Below, piece after piece: positions 25,289 through 33,870 of a stretch of 45,222 bases of DNA. The notes beneath the pieces were generated by a model. It saw nothing but the letters and a program-made list of their open reading frames with translations, was not told the origin of the DNA and searched no databases. Numbering within the stretch: the first letter of the stretch is position 1; the number at the start of each line of letters is the position of its first letter. The stretch is from Lentisphaeria bacterium UBA1791 (GTDB lineage: Bacteria; Verrucomicrobiota; Lentisphaeria; Victivallales; Victivallaceae), in assembly GCA_002314455.1 (NCBI GenBank), contig DCFZ01000022.1:1-45222 (forward strand), read 5' to 3'. The position numbers and the translations under genes are program-made.

Positions 25289-26670
25289 TGATTTTTTTTG
25301 CCAATCGATCGTTCTCGTATCAAGTCGGCGATGAAATCGCCGGATACCGCGTCGTTGCGCGCGCCGGGCTCGGCGGCTTCGGGGAAGTCTATCTCGTCGA
25401 AGACATTTCAGGGGCGCGCTTCGCCCTCAAACTTTTCAGCGATCGCCGCGAACTGGATGCGTTGACGCGCTACCGCGAGCTCGCGCCGTCGCCCCGACTG
25501 GCGGCGATCCACGCCGCCGGCACGTTTCAAGACCAGACCTACTATCTGGTCGACGCCGCCGACAATTTGCGCAAATTGCCCGACTATGTGCCCGACACAC
25601 TGGCGAACCGCCTCGCGGCAAACGGCGCATTTTCCGCCGCCGACGCGTTGCAGACGATCCTTGAAATATTGCACGGCATGGAAGCGTTGCACAAAATTGA
25701 TCTCGCGCACGGCGACATCAAGCCGGAAAACGTCATTTTCGTCAGAGGCGAACTCAAGATCGCCGATTTCGGTTCCCTCGCCTTTTCCGACAACGTGACA
25801 AGCGGCACCGGCGGCTTTCTGCCCCCCGAAACCGTCGAGGGAATCCCGACGCTCGCCGACGGCATCAGCCGCGACCTTTACGCTATCGGGAAACTCCTCT
25901 ACGTGCTTTACAGCAACCGCGCGCCGGAGGAATTCCCGCTCCCAAAGGAGCACGCCGACGCCCGGGAATTTGCGCTGATCCGCAAACTCTACGCCAGGGC
26001 GTGTCACGCCAAAGCGCAATACCGTTTCCGCTCCGCAACGGAAATGCGGCAAGCCGTCGAAAAAGCGTTGGGCAAATTGCAGTCGCCGCCGCAGGCAAAG
26101 CGACGCTTGGTATACGCCGCCTTCGCGCTGTTGCTCATCGCCGCTACGGGCGGCATCGTCTTTTTCTCTCACCGTCAGAAATGCATGGAGTCTGCGCTTT
26201 TTCTCGCCACGCTGAACGAGGAAAGTCTCGCCTGCGAACTGGCGGAATTGGAGGAAATGAAACATTTTGCCGATCGCGATCACCTCGGCGCCATCGAAAA
26301 GCGCATCGATCAAGTGCAGACCTTGCTCAAGATGAAGCGTCTCAACGTGGTCGCTCCGCTCGATCGGGAAGTAAAAAACGCGCTGCCGCTCGACCGGGAT
26401 ATTTTGCTTTCCGGCTACCGGAAGGAGCTTTTGAAAGATCCTTTGCTCTATCTGACAAGTCAGGAGTGGCAGACCAGCGCCGAGATCGTCGCCAAAAGGC
26501 GTCCCGCCAACGGGCGTCCCTGTATGATCTACAATATGATCCAAACCATGCGGGAAAAGATCCAGAGCGAAGCTCCCCAGGAGCAACGTATGCAAATACG
26601 GAAGATCTATTCCAACACATTGAAACAACTGCTCGTTGATTGGCAACAATATAAGGAACAAAAAAAATGA
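25285..26670 (+). CDS. Transmembrane Hanks-type Ser/Thr protein kinase
   Basis: A 461-residue kinase. The glycine loop is GLGGFGEVYL (residues 28-37), the ATP lysine is in FALKL (Lys49), the catalytic loop is HGDIKPEN (Asp144, Asn149), the metal site is DFG (161-163) and the P-P-E motif is at 180-182. HGD replaces HRD, which suggests it may not need activation-loop phosphorylation. One membrane helix follows (residues 275-294). The C-terminal 165 residues are extracytoplasmic and mostly helical, of no family I recognise, and could be a sensor. It overlaps the sigma factor gene and the peptidase gene by four bases each. Confidence 0.9.
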   Translation: MMIFFANRSFSYQVGDEIAGYRVVARAGLGGFGEVYLVEDISGARFALKLFSDRRELDALTRYRELAPSPRLAAIHAAGTFQDQTYYLVDAADNLRKLPDYVPDTLANRLAANGAFSAADALQTILEILHGMEALHKIDLAHGDIKPENVIFVRGELKIADFGSLAFSDNVTSGTGGFLPPETVEGIPTLADGISRDLYAIGKLLYVLYSNRAPEEFPLPKEHADAREFALIRKLYARACHAKAQYRFRSATEMRQAVEKALGKLQSPPQAKRRLVYAAFALLLIAATGGIVFFSHRQKCMESALFLATLNEESLACELAELEEMKHFADRDHLGAIEKRIDQVQTLLKMKRLNVVAPLDREVKNALPLDRDILLSGYRKELLKDPLLYLTSQEWQTSAEIVAKRRPANGRPCMIYNMIQTMREKIQSEAPQEQRMQIRKIYSNTLKQLLVDWQQYKEQKK

Positions 26671-27410
26671 AACAACTGCTTTTCACGCTCGCCTTGCTCA
26701 CCGTGCCGCTTTTCGGCGCGGACGATCTCGCCAAAAACGTCAAACGCATCAACAACAAGGTTTACGTCGACAACATTCAGCAAGTGTCGCAAAAGCGCAG
26801 TTACTGTGTCCCGGCGGCGACGTCGATGGTACTGCGTTACTACGATGAAAAGATTCCGCAGAATAAACTTGCCCGGCTTTTTGAAACATCCAAGTCAACC
26901 GGCACATCTTCCGCCGAGATCATCGCCGCTTTCGACAGCGGCGCCATCGAAGGATTTTCCATCCGCCGCCTCTACGGGCTCAGCAAGCAGGAATTCGACT
27001 CGCTTTTCAACGCCTACGGCATGGCGGTCAGCAAAAGCAAGATGCGCAAAGTCGCCAAAATGGGCAATCAGGCGTTCGAGGTCGTCGATCCCCAGGTCGC
27101 CGTGCCGCTTTTCGCCAAACAGCGCAAAAATCTGCACGACTTGATGATCGTTTTGCTCAAGAAAAATATCGACGCCGGCATTCCGATGCTCTGGACGGTT
27201 GAAATGAACCTCGACCCCGAAGACCGGGTTTCCGGCGCGCACATGCGCCTCCTCGTCGGTTACAGTGTCGACAAAAGCGGCGAGATCGATCGCGTGCTTT
27301 ACCGCGATTCCTGGGGCAAGCGCACCGACATCAAATCGATGACGCTCGACAACGCAGTCGCGATGACCTATGAGATTTTCGTCGTTCTGCCCAATGAGAT
27401 GATCCCGTAA
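26667..27410 (+). CDS. Exported C39-like papain-fold peptidase
   Basis: A 247-residue protein with a signal peptide (MKQLLFTLALLTVPLFG, cut near residue 18). The catalytic Cys is in SYCVPAATSMVLRYY (near residue 46), with the preceding Gln in QQVSQKR. The His is in SGAHMRLLVGY (near residue 192), and the Asp is in YRDSWGKR. This is the C39-like arrangement of papain-fold peptidases. It should act in the periplasm. In this operon it could process the kinase sensor domain or a partner, but it could also be a peptidoglycan- or toxin-related enzyme. AAGGAAC precedes the start, which overlaps the kinase stop by four bases. Confidence 0.82.
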   Translation: MKQLLFTLALLTVPLFGADDLAKNVKRINNKVYVDNIQQVSQKRSYCVPAATSMVLRYYDEKIPQNKLARLFETSKSTGTSSAEIIAAFDSGAIEGFSIRRLYGLSKQEFDSLFNAYGMAVSKSKMRKVAKMGNQAFEVVDPQVAVPLFAKQRKNLHDLMIVLLKKNIDAGIPMLWTVEMNLDPEDRVSGAHMRLLVGYSVDKSGEIDRVLYRDSWGKRTDIKSMTLDNAVAMTYEIFVVLPNEMIP

Positions 27411-27411
27411 A

Positions 27412-28518
27412 ATGGCTTACAGTTTTGTCATTTTTTTCGCGGTGGCAGGGATCGTGATCCTGCCGCGAAAAATGCATATCGCCGTCAAACTCCTGCTGAT
27501 GCTTGGCGTCGCGGTGATCGTTTTCAAGTTTCACGTCTCTTCGCTCTTTTCCGGACACAAGTTCATCCCGCTGGCGCAACCGTGGTGGTTGTCGCTGTTG
27601 TTTGCCGGACTCTTTTTTTCCATGTTCGCTTTTGCGTTGCTGTTGCTCGTTGCCGGCAGTTGGCGCGTCATTCGCAAAATGCGCGGCAACGCGTGGACCA
27701 CTCCCCGCGATAAGTGGGTCGATCTTTCGCTGCTCGGCATTGCGATGCTGCTTGCCGTCTGGGGCGTTTACAACGGGAGCCGTCCTCCCGTCGTCAAGCG
27801 CTGCGAAGTCGTCATTCCCGGTCTGCCGCAAGAAGCAAAAAACATCAAGCTTGCCGTCCTGACCGACATTCACGCCGATTCCCGCTGCACCGTTTCCGGC
27901 ATGCGGCGTCTCGTCGAACGCACCAATGCGCTTGAGCCCGATGTGATCCTGATCCTCGGCGACAATATGGATGGTTACATCAACGACAACGGCGGACACC
28001 TCGCCGACGTGATGAAAGAATTGCAGAATCTGCGCGCAAAATACGGCGTTTACGGCGTTTCCGGTAATCACGAATATTACTCCGGTTACCGCGAATGGAA
28101 TGCTTTTTTGCTCGATCACGGCATCCAGATGCTCGAAAATGCGCACATCGATCTGCCCTGTCATTTGTCGATCGCCGGGGTCCCCGATCGGTATGCGGAA
28201 AAGTGCGGCGAAGTCGTGCCCGACGCCGAACGCGCCATTGCCGGTGCGAAATATCCCGCGATCCTCTTGAGCCACGAACCCATCGATGCGAAAAAAAATG
28301 CAAAACACGGATTCATTCTGCAACTTTCCGGCCATACCCACGGCGGACTTTTCCCCGGATTGCGCTACTACGTCAACAAGCATAACGACGGATTCGTTTC
28401 CGGCTGGTACGACGTCGAAAAGATGAAACTCTATGTTTCCGAAGGCACCGGCATCTGGGGCGGCTTGCCGATCCGCTTCGACACGCGCGCAGAAATCACG
28501 TTGATTACCCTGAAATAA
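27412..28518 (+). CDS. Membrane metallophosphoesterase (YaeI/YkuE-like)
   Basis: A 368-residue protein with about four N-terminal membrane helices (residues 2-20, 22-42, 55-80, 103-122). A calcineurin-like domain follows with the five metal blocks: TDIHAD, GDNMDG, GNHEYY, LSHEP and SGHTHGG. YaeI-type enzymes of this layout hydrolyse UDP-diacylglucosamine or phospholipid-type substrates at the membrane. The start is one base after the peptidase stop, so it is coupled to the operon. No terminator follows, and the next gene has its own promoter in a hairpin-like palindrome. Confidence 0.88.
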   Translation: MAYSFVIFFAVAGIVILPRKMHIAVKLLLMLGVAVIVFKFHVSSLFSGHKFIPLAQPWWLSLLFAGLFFSMFAFALLLLVAGSWRVIRKMRGNAWTTPRDKWVDLSLLGIAMLLAVWGVYNGSRPPVVKRCEVVIPGLPQEAKNIKLAVLTDIHADSRCTVSGMRRLVERTNALEPDVILILGDNMDGYINDNGGHLADVMKELQNLRAKYGVYGVSGNHEYYSGYREWNAFLLDHGIQMLENAHIDLPCHLSIAGVPDRYAEKCGEVVPDAERAIAGAKYPAILLSHEPIDAKKNAKHGFILQLSGHTHGGLFPGLRYYVNKHNDGFVSGWYDVEKMKLYVSEGTGIWGGLPIRFDTRAEITLITLK

Positions 28519-28519
28519 A

Positions 28520-28559
28520 GTGGCGCAAAACCATTTTTATGCTATATTATAAAAATGGT
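28520..28559 (+). promoter_or_regulatory. Promoter of the pyridoxal-type kinase gene, inside an inverted repeat
   Basis: -10 TATATT (28543-28548) with a weak -35 (GTGGCG, 28520-28525, at 17 bp). The -10 sits in the centre of an 11-bp perfect inverted repeat, ACCATTTTTAT/ATAAAAATGGT (28530-28540, 28549-28559). The weak -35 and the symmetry suggest a regulator-dependent promoter. Confidence 0.5.
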
Positions 28560-28585
28560 GACATCTTTACAAAAGGGACTTTTAT

Positions 28586-29416
28586 ATGGATAAAAGATTG
28601 CTGACAATTCAAGACGTTTCCTGTTTCGGGCAATGCTCGCTCACCGTCGCGTTGCCGGTGATTTCCGCCTGCGGCGTCGAAACGGTCATTCTGCCGTCAG
28701 CGGTGCTCTCGACGCACACCGGCGGATTTCAGCACTACACGTTTCGCGACCTGACTGCCGATATGGCAAAGATCCGCGAAAGCTGGCAAAAGGAAAATCT
28801 TCATTTCGACGCCGCTTACACGGGGTACGTCTGCGCCGATCAGATCGACCCGATTCTCGAGATCATCCAGAACTGCACCACATCCGGCGCGATCCGCATC
28901 GTCGACCCGGTGATGGCGGACAACGGCAAGCTTTACCCCGGCTTCGATGCGGATTTCCCGCAAAAGATGAAGCGGCTCTGCGTCAACGCGGACTACCTGC
29001 TGCCCAATTTGACGGAAGCAGCCTTCCTCCTCGGGAAAGAGCCGAAACTTACGGGCTACACCCGCGAGGAGATCGAGACCATCATCGCCGAACTCCACAC
29101 GATCGGCGTGAAAAACGTCATTTTGACCGGCGTTTCCTTTGACGCCGACAAGCTCGGCGTCGCCGTCAGCGACGGCAAGACAATCCGCTACGATTTCAAC
29201 GACAAAATCGACCGCGCTTCGCACGGCACGGGCGATGTTTACGCCTCGGTCTTTGCCGGCGCTTTGATGCGCGGATTCCCCGCCTTTAACGCCGCCGCGC
29301 TCGCCGCCGACATCGTCTGCTCGGCGATCAGGGCGACGCCCGCAGATCACTGGTACGGGGTCTGCTTTGAAAAGGCGATCCCCGAACTTGTCCAACGCAT
29401 TGAGTCGGGCAAATGA
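28586..29416 (+). CDS. Pyridoxal/pyridoxamine kinase
   Basis: A 276-residue ribokinase-family protein: the opening IQDVSCFGQCSL is typical of PdxY/PdxK-like kinases, followed by LSTHTGGF, IRIVDPVMADNGKLY, LLPNLTEAAFLLG and the catalytic HGTGDVYASVF (Asp near residue 216). It phosphorylates pyridoxal, pyridoxine or pyridoxamine at the 5' position with ATP, in the cytoplasm, as a salvage step to pyridoxal phosphate. The length is normal. It overlaps the next gene by four bases. Confidence 0.9.
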   Translation: MDKRLLTIQDVSCFGQCSLTVALPVISACGVETVILPSAVLSTHTGGFQHYTFRDLTADMAKIRESWQKENLHFDAAYTGYVCADQIDPILEIIQNCTTSGAIRIVDPVMADNGKLYPGFDADFPQKMKRLCVNADYLLPNLTEAAFLLGKEPKLTGYTREEIETIIAELHTIGVKNVILTGVSFDADKLGVAVSDGKTIRYDFNDKIDRASHGTGDVYASVFAGALMRGFPAFNAAALAADIVCSAIRATPADHWYGVCFEKAIPELVQRIESGK

Positions 29417-29952
29417 AACTGCTTTTCTTTTCCGACGTTCACGGCGTCCCTTCGGCGCTGAAAAAACTTTTTGAACACGCCGACGCGCTTCACCCCGACC
29501 GGATGCTCCTTTTGGGCGATGCGCTTTACCACGGGCCGCGCAACGGCGTGCCGGATTTCTACGATCCCGTCGAAGCCGCCGATCTGCTCAACGCCAGAAT
29601 GGAAATGATCCTCGCCGTCCGCGGCAACTGCGACTCGGAAGTCGACCAGATGATGCTCCGCTTCCCGATGATGGCGGATTACACGCAACTGGATATTCCG
29701 GAGCGGCGTTTCTTTTTGACGCACGGTCACTTGTGGAATGCGCACCACCTGCCCCCGATCGGGACGGGCAACGTTTTGGCGCACGGTCACACGCACGTGC
29801 CCGGCATCGCGCGCGTCGGGGAAGTCACGATCTTCAATCCCGGTTCCATTTCCCTCCCGAAAAGCGGTTTCATGCCGACATTCGGCTTCTTTGACGGAGA
29901 AAAACTTTCCGTTCGTCAACTGAAAAACGGCGAGATCCTCTTTACCGAGTAG
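29413..29952 (+). CDS. yfcE: YfcE/MJ0936-type phosphodiesterase
   Basis: A 179-residue calcineurin-like phosphoesterase: FSDVHG, LLGDALYHGPRN, VRGNCDSEVDQ, LTHGHLW and LAHGHTHVPG are the metal-binding blocks. E. coli YfcE-type enzymes cleave phosphodiester model substrates in the cytoplasm with Mn; the natural substrate is unknown. The ATGA overlap with the pyridoxal kinase gene suggests coupling. The last 11 bases overlap the convergent MFS gene end. A second phosphoesterase in the window (27412-28518) is membrane-bound and only distantly related. Confidence 0.9.
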   Translation: MKLLFFSDVHGVPSALKKLFEHADALHPDRMLLLGDALYHGPRNGVPDFYDPVEAADLLNARMEMILAVRGNCDSEVDQMMLRFPMMADYTQLDIPERRFFLTHGHLWNAHHLPPIGTGNVLAHGHTHVPGIARVGEVTIFNPGSISLPKSGFMPTFGFFDGEKLSVRQLKNGEILFTE

Positions 29953-31168
29953 CCGTTTTCTGCCGGGGCGCCCCCAGACACCACGCGTCGAGGAAAATAA
30001 TCGCGGCGTAGATCAACAGCGTGACGGGGATCAGATAAAACGCCCCAGCCAAACCGAAGCGATCGCCGCTTTTGCCGACGATCCAAGTAAAAAAGCCGCA
30101 CCCGGGAATCCCGACGGCGGAAAAGTAAACGTAAAGCAGCGTTTCATCCAAATGCGGCAACCGGCGAACGCCGTAGACCTGCAGTGTCGGCCAGTAAGGC
30201 GCGATCCCGATGCCGCAAGCAAAAAGAACCATGAACAAAACAAGATAACGCACAATCTCCTGATCGATCAACGCGATCGGCGCAAGCGCGAGCGTCAACG
30301 GGATCGTCCCCAGTGACGCGCCAAGCAGAATCCACTTCAAATTCTCTTCGCGGGCAATCACGCCGAAAGCAACTCTGCCGCAAAACATCCCAAGCGCGAT
30401 GACCGCGGTGCCGACGCCGGCGAGCCACACCCCGGAGTGAAAGTGCAACTGCAGAAAACTCGCCGCCCAAAACGTGAGGCAAAATTCCGCCCCCGCGCCA
30501 AAAAACATACCGGCGCAGTAAAGCCAGAAACGACTGCAGTGCAAAATTTTGACGGTATCGCTCCAAACGCCTCCACCTGCGGGATCAGCCGTTTCTTCCG
30601 GGTAGCCTTTGCCCCAAAAAAGCAAGGTCGACAAAATCGTCAACATCCCCGACGCACCGAGGATGATGCGCCAGGAAACGCCACAACTTAACAATGCTCC
30701 GGCGCCGAGCACGCAGATGCCGATCCCGACCGACCAGAAACTGTGAGCGACATTGACGTAACGCTCCGGCTTCGTCGGGTGAAGCGACTGCACAAAAGGC
30801 GTTGCCGCCCCCTCGCAGATGCCCTCGCCCAACCCCGCGAGCGCAAGTCCGGGCAACAGCATCCAGTATGCATTGGAAAAGGCGCAGGAAAGGATTCCCA
30901 GCCCCATCATCGACAAGCTGAAAATCATCGAACGGCGTTTTCCGATCTTGCGGATGATGACGCCGCACCCGAGCAGCGTAAAGAGCATCGCGCAACTGCG
31001 CAGCAAGTGCAAACCGCCGCCGGCGGCCATGCCGCCATTTTCAAGCGGAAACGCAAGTTCGCGCCCCAATTGCACCAGCACCATCGGGATCGCAAACGAC
31101 GAAATCGAATAGGTAGTAAACGCCGCATAGGCGGCAAAATCAAAACGGCACAATCCAAGCTTTTTCAT
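29942..31168 (-). CDS. MFS transporter
   Basis: A 408-residue protein with about 12 hydrophobic helices. I start it at the ATG at 31168 (MKKLGLCRFDFAAYAAF), which has GAGGG upstream; 25 further upstream codons cross the promoter at 31190-31218. The loop after helix 2 reads IRKIGKRRSMIFS, an MFS signature-like motif, and there is a GEGICEGAATPF helix 5 segment. It belongs to the fucose/hexose-like major facilitators, but the substrate is not clear. It is convergent with yfcE and divergent from the TauE gene. Confidence 0.87.
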   Translation of the reverse strand: MKKLGLCRFDFAAYAAFTTYSISSFAIPMVLVQLGRELAFPLENGGMAAGGGLHLLRSCAMLFTLLGCGVIIRKIGKRRSMIFSLSMMGLGILSCAFSNAYWMLLPGLALAGLGEGICEGAATPFVQSLHPTKPERYVNVAHSFWSVGIGICVLGAGALLSCGVSWRIILGASGMLTILSTLLFWGKGYPEETADPAGGGVWSDTVKILHCSRFWLYCAGMFFGAGAEFCLTFWAASFLQLHFHSGVWLAGVGTAVIALGMFCGRVAFGVIAREENLKWILLGASLGTIPLTLALAPIALIDQEIVRYLVLFMVLFACGIGIAPYWPTLQVYGVRRLPHLDETLLYVYFSAVGIPGCGFFTWIVGKSGDRFGLAGAFYLIPVTLLIYAAIIFLDAWCLGAPRQKTATR

Positions 31169-31189
31169 TTTACCCTCGGGATATTTTAT

Positions 31190-31218
31190 AATATACACCA
31201 TCGGGAAGTTTTTCGCAA
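31190..31218 (-). promoter_or_regulatory. Promoter of the MFS gene
   Basis: Minus strand: -35 TTGCGA (31213-31218), 17-bp spacer, -10 TATATT (31190-31195). Its -35 is 3 bp from the -35 of the divergent promoter. Confidence 0.65.
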
Positions 31219-31221
31219 CGG

Positions 31222-31249
31222 TTGCTTTTTCGTATTCACGCACTATATT
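31222..31249 (+). promoter_or_regulatory. Promoter of the TauE-type gene
   Basis: -35 TTGCTT (31222-31227), 16-bp spacer ending GCAC, -10 TATATT (31244-31249). Confidence 0.65.
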
Positions 31250-31279
31250 ATATTCATTTTACAAGGGAGAAAACGAAAC

Positions 31280-32203
31280 GTGCTTTGGGATATTGACATC
31301 GCGTTGTGGATCGTCTGTCCGCTACTTGGAATGGTCGGAATGTTTTCCGGCGGTTACTGGGGCGTCGGGTGCGGCTGGCTGATCGTGCCGACGATGCTGT
31401 TGCTCGGCTTGTCGCCGATGGAAGCCGTCGGCATCGCCTTGCTCCAGATGGTGCCGGCGATCCTGCCGACCGTCGTCAAAACATATCGCGACATCAAGTG
31501 GAGCAAAGGATCGCTCGGCAGAAGCATCATTCTGCCGATGGCGATCGGGAGTTTTCTGACGTCGTTCACCGGAGATCCGATCAACCGGGCGCTCAACGCG
31601 GCTTTTGGCGACAAAGCGTTGATGTTGCTCTTTATGATCGTGATGATTTTCATCGGTTGCCAGACGGCGGCGAGCCGCGCCATCGTCTACAGCAGGGAAA
31701 GCGCAACTTATACGGGAAAATCGTCGGTCGGCGCGTGGGTTGCCGGATTGTTCACGGGCGTTTTCAGTTCCGTGCTCGGGGTCGGCGGCGCGGTAGTGAT
31801 GCGCCCTGCCCTCGCATCGCTCTTTAAAGTGAGCGAAAAGGAGACGTCGACCTCAATCCGGATATTGCTGTTGGTGACGACGCTGACGGGCGGACTGCAC
31901 TATCTTTGGGGCGGCGGCGCGTTTCAATGGAAAATTCTCGTGCTGACGCTCCTCATCTCGATCGGGGGCATGATCGGATTTCCGCTCGGCGTCAAATTGC
32001 ACGATCACGTTGCCCGGTGCGGGTATACGCAACACATCCACAAGAGTTTTTCCGTCATCGCGGCGATCGTCATCACGAGTTCGACGTTGAAACTCTGCGG
32101 ATGGCTCCTTTTCAGCCGCTATCTGATGCTCGTTTTTGCCGCGATGCTCGTGTGCTATCTTGTCGGATTCGGCGTCTACGCCGCACATCACGCCAAACGC
32201 TGA
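31280..32203 (+). CDS. TauE/SafE-family permease
   Basis: A 307-residue membrane protein starting at a GTG (31280, MLWDIDIALW) with AAGGGAGA upstream. It has about eight helices in two related halves: GMFSGGYWGVGCGWLIVP in the first and GVFSSVLGVGGAVVMRPAL in the second, the glycine-rich repeats typical of the TauE/SafE (DUF81) family. These transport sulfur-containing or organic anions such as sulfite, sulfoacetate or related anions. The frame is open upstream across the promoter, but that segment is not coding. It ends 7 bp from the convergent ligase gene. Confidence 0.9.
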   Translation: MLWDIDIALWIVCPLLGMVGMFSGGYWGVGCGWLIVPTMLLLGLSPMEAVGIALLQMVPAILPTVVKTYRDIKWSKGSLGRSIILPMAIGSFLTSFTGDPINRALNAAFGDKALMLLFMIVMIFIGCQTAASRAIVYSRESATYTGKSSVGAWVAGLFTGVFSSVLGVGGAVVMRPALASLFKVSEKETSTSIRILLLVTTLTGGLHYLWGGGAFQWKILVLTLLISIGGMIGFPLGVKLHDHVARCGYTQHIHKSFSVIAAIVITSSTLKLCGWLLFSRYLMLVFAAMLVCYLVGFGVYAAHHAKR

Positions 32204-32210
32204 CGCGCGA

Positions 32211-33851
32211 TCAAAGGATCTCGTTCTGCTGGGCGACCAACCGGTCGGCGCCGTAGAGCTTGCGCAATTTCGGCTTTTCGATCTTGCCGGTCGGATTGCG
32301 CGGCACTTCGGCGAAAATGATCTTGCGCGGCCGCTGATAACGCGGCAGATCAAGGCAGAAATCCTCGACTTCCTTTTGCGTCAATGCGGCATCCTGCTTG
32401 ACCTCGATAATCGCCGCCGCGATCTCGCCGAGCCGGGCGTCGGGCAACCCGATCACCGCGACGTCTTTGATCGCCGGATTGCGGCGCAGAAAATCTTCGA
32501 TCTGAACGGGATAGAGATTTTCACCCCCCGTGATGATCACATCCTTTTTGCGGTCGACCAGGTAAATGAAACCGTCGGCGGATTCCTGCGCCATGTCGCC
32601 GGTGTAGAGCCAGCCATCGGAATCGAGCACTTCGTTTGTCGCCTTTTCATCCTTGTAATAGCGCAACATCACGCCGTCGCCCTTGACGGCAAGTTCGCCG
32701 ACTTCGCCGCGCGGCACCGTCTGCCGATGCTCGTCGACGATCTTGGTCTGCCAGCCGAAACCGGCAACGCCGATTGCGCCGACGTGATCGACGTTCTCAA
32801 TGCCGAGGTGGACGGCGCCGGGGCCGATCGATTCGCTCAAGCCGTAGTTGGTATCGTAATCGTGGTTCGGGAAAACCTGCTTCCAGCGTTTGATCAGACT
32901 CGGCGGCACCGGCTGGGCGCCGATGTGCATCAACCGCCACTGCCCGAGCTGGTAATCCGCCAATTTGATGTCGCCTCGCTCGATCGCGTCAAGAATGTCC
33001 TGCGCCCACGGCACAAGCAACCAGACGATCGTGCAATGCTCTTCGCTGACCGCCGAAATGATCCATTCCGGCTTGATCCCTTTGAGCAAAACGGCTTTGC
33101 CGCCGACGAGGAAACTGCCGAACCAGTGCATTTTGGCGCCGGTATGGTAGAGCGGCGGGATGCAGAGAAAGACGTCGTCTTTCGTCTGATGGTGGTGATT
33201 CTGCTCGACGCGGCAGGCGTGCATCAAACTGCGGTGCGCGTGAATGATCGCCTTGGGGAAGCCGGTCGTGCCGCTCGAAAAATAAATCGCCGCCTCGTCC
33301 GCATCGGTGAGCGGGATCGCCGGACTCTTGGAGGAGCAATAGGCGACCAAACTCGAATACGGCTCGGCGAAACTGGGGCAGTCTTCCCCGACGTAAAGCA
33401 AGGTTTTCACCTTGGGGATACGGTTGCAGATGTTTTCGATGCGCCCGGTAAATTCAGGCCCGAAAAGCAACACTTCAACGTCGGCAAGTTCCAGACAGTA
33501 CTTGATCTCGTCGGCGGTGTAGCGGAAATTGAGCGGCACCGCGATCGCGCCGCTTTTGAGAATGCCGAAGTAGATCGGCAACCATTCGAGACAATTCATC
33601 AGCAAAATGCCGACTTTCGTCCCCTTGCGGACGTTGCGGGTCAACAGAAAATTGGCGAGGCGGTTGGACTTCTGATCGAATTCGCGCCAGGTGATCTGCG
33701 AACGGAATGAGTCGCAGGAGCTCGGCTCGATCAACGAGTATTCGCGCCATGTCGTATGACGCGCTTCCAGTTCCTGCGGGTTGATCTCGACCAGCGCGAC
33801 GTCGTCGCCAAAAGTTGCGGCATTGTGTTCCAGGATTTCAGTGATCGGCAT
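32211..33851 (-). CDS. AMP-forming acyl-CoA synthetase/ligase
   Basis: A 546-residue adenylate-forming enzyme. The core motif IYFSSGTTGFPKAIIHAHRS lies near residue 190 and NYGLSESIG near residue 330. YTGDMAQ, DRKKDVIITGGENLYPVQIED and the C-terminal PTGKIEKPKL (with the catalytic Lys) follow. It should activate a carboxylic acid with ATP and load it on CoA; the lineage with medium- to long-chain acyl-CoA ligases is likely, but the chain length cannot be read. AAAGGAA precedes the ATG. It is third in an operon after the ACT and UPF0210 genes. Confidence 0.9.
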   Translation of the reverse strand: MPITEILEHNAATFGDDVALVEINPQELEARHTTWREYSLIEPSSCDSFRSQITWREFDQKSNRLANFLLTRNVRKGTKVGILLMNCLEWLPIYFGILKSGAIAVPLNFRYTADEIKYCLELADVEVLLFGPEFTGRIENICNRIPKVKTLLYVGEDCPSFAEPYSSLVAYCSSKSPAIPLTDADEAAIYFSSGTTGFPKAIIHAHRSLMHACRVEQNHHHQTKDDVFLCIPPLYHTGAKMHWFGSFLVGGKAVLLKGIKPEWIISAVSEEHCTIVWLLVPWAQDILDAIERGDIKLADYQLGQWRLMHIGAQPVPPSLIKRWKQVFPNHDYDTNYGLSESIGPGAVHLGIENVDHVGAIGVAGFGWQTKIVDEHRQTVPRGEVGELAVKGDGVMLRYYKDEKATNEVLDSDGWLYTGDMAQESADGFIYLVDRKKDVIITGGENLYPVQIEDFLRRNPAIKDVAVIGLPDARLGEIAAAIIEVKQDAALTQKEVEDFCLDLPRYQRPRKIIFAEVPRNPTGKIEKPKLRKLYGADRLVAQQNEIL

Positions 33852-33870
33852 AATAAAATTCCTTTCGGAC

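Noticed and set aside
28530..28559. The inverted repeat as a terminator of the phosphoesterase operon
   Set aside because: The stem is almost all A/T and no T-run follows; the promoter reading fits better.
30743..31279. Apparent N-terminal extension of the TauE permease
   Set aside because: It runs antisense through the MFS gene and across the promoter; the GTG at 31280 has a good ribosome site.
32136..33710. A 524-codon open frame opposite the AMP-ligase gene
   Set aside because: The minus-strand protein has all family motifs; the plus frame is Arg/Asp/Ala-rich with no recognisable domain and starts inside the TauE gene.
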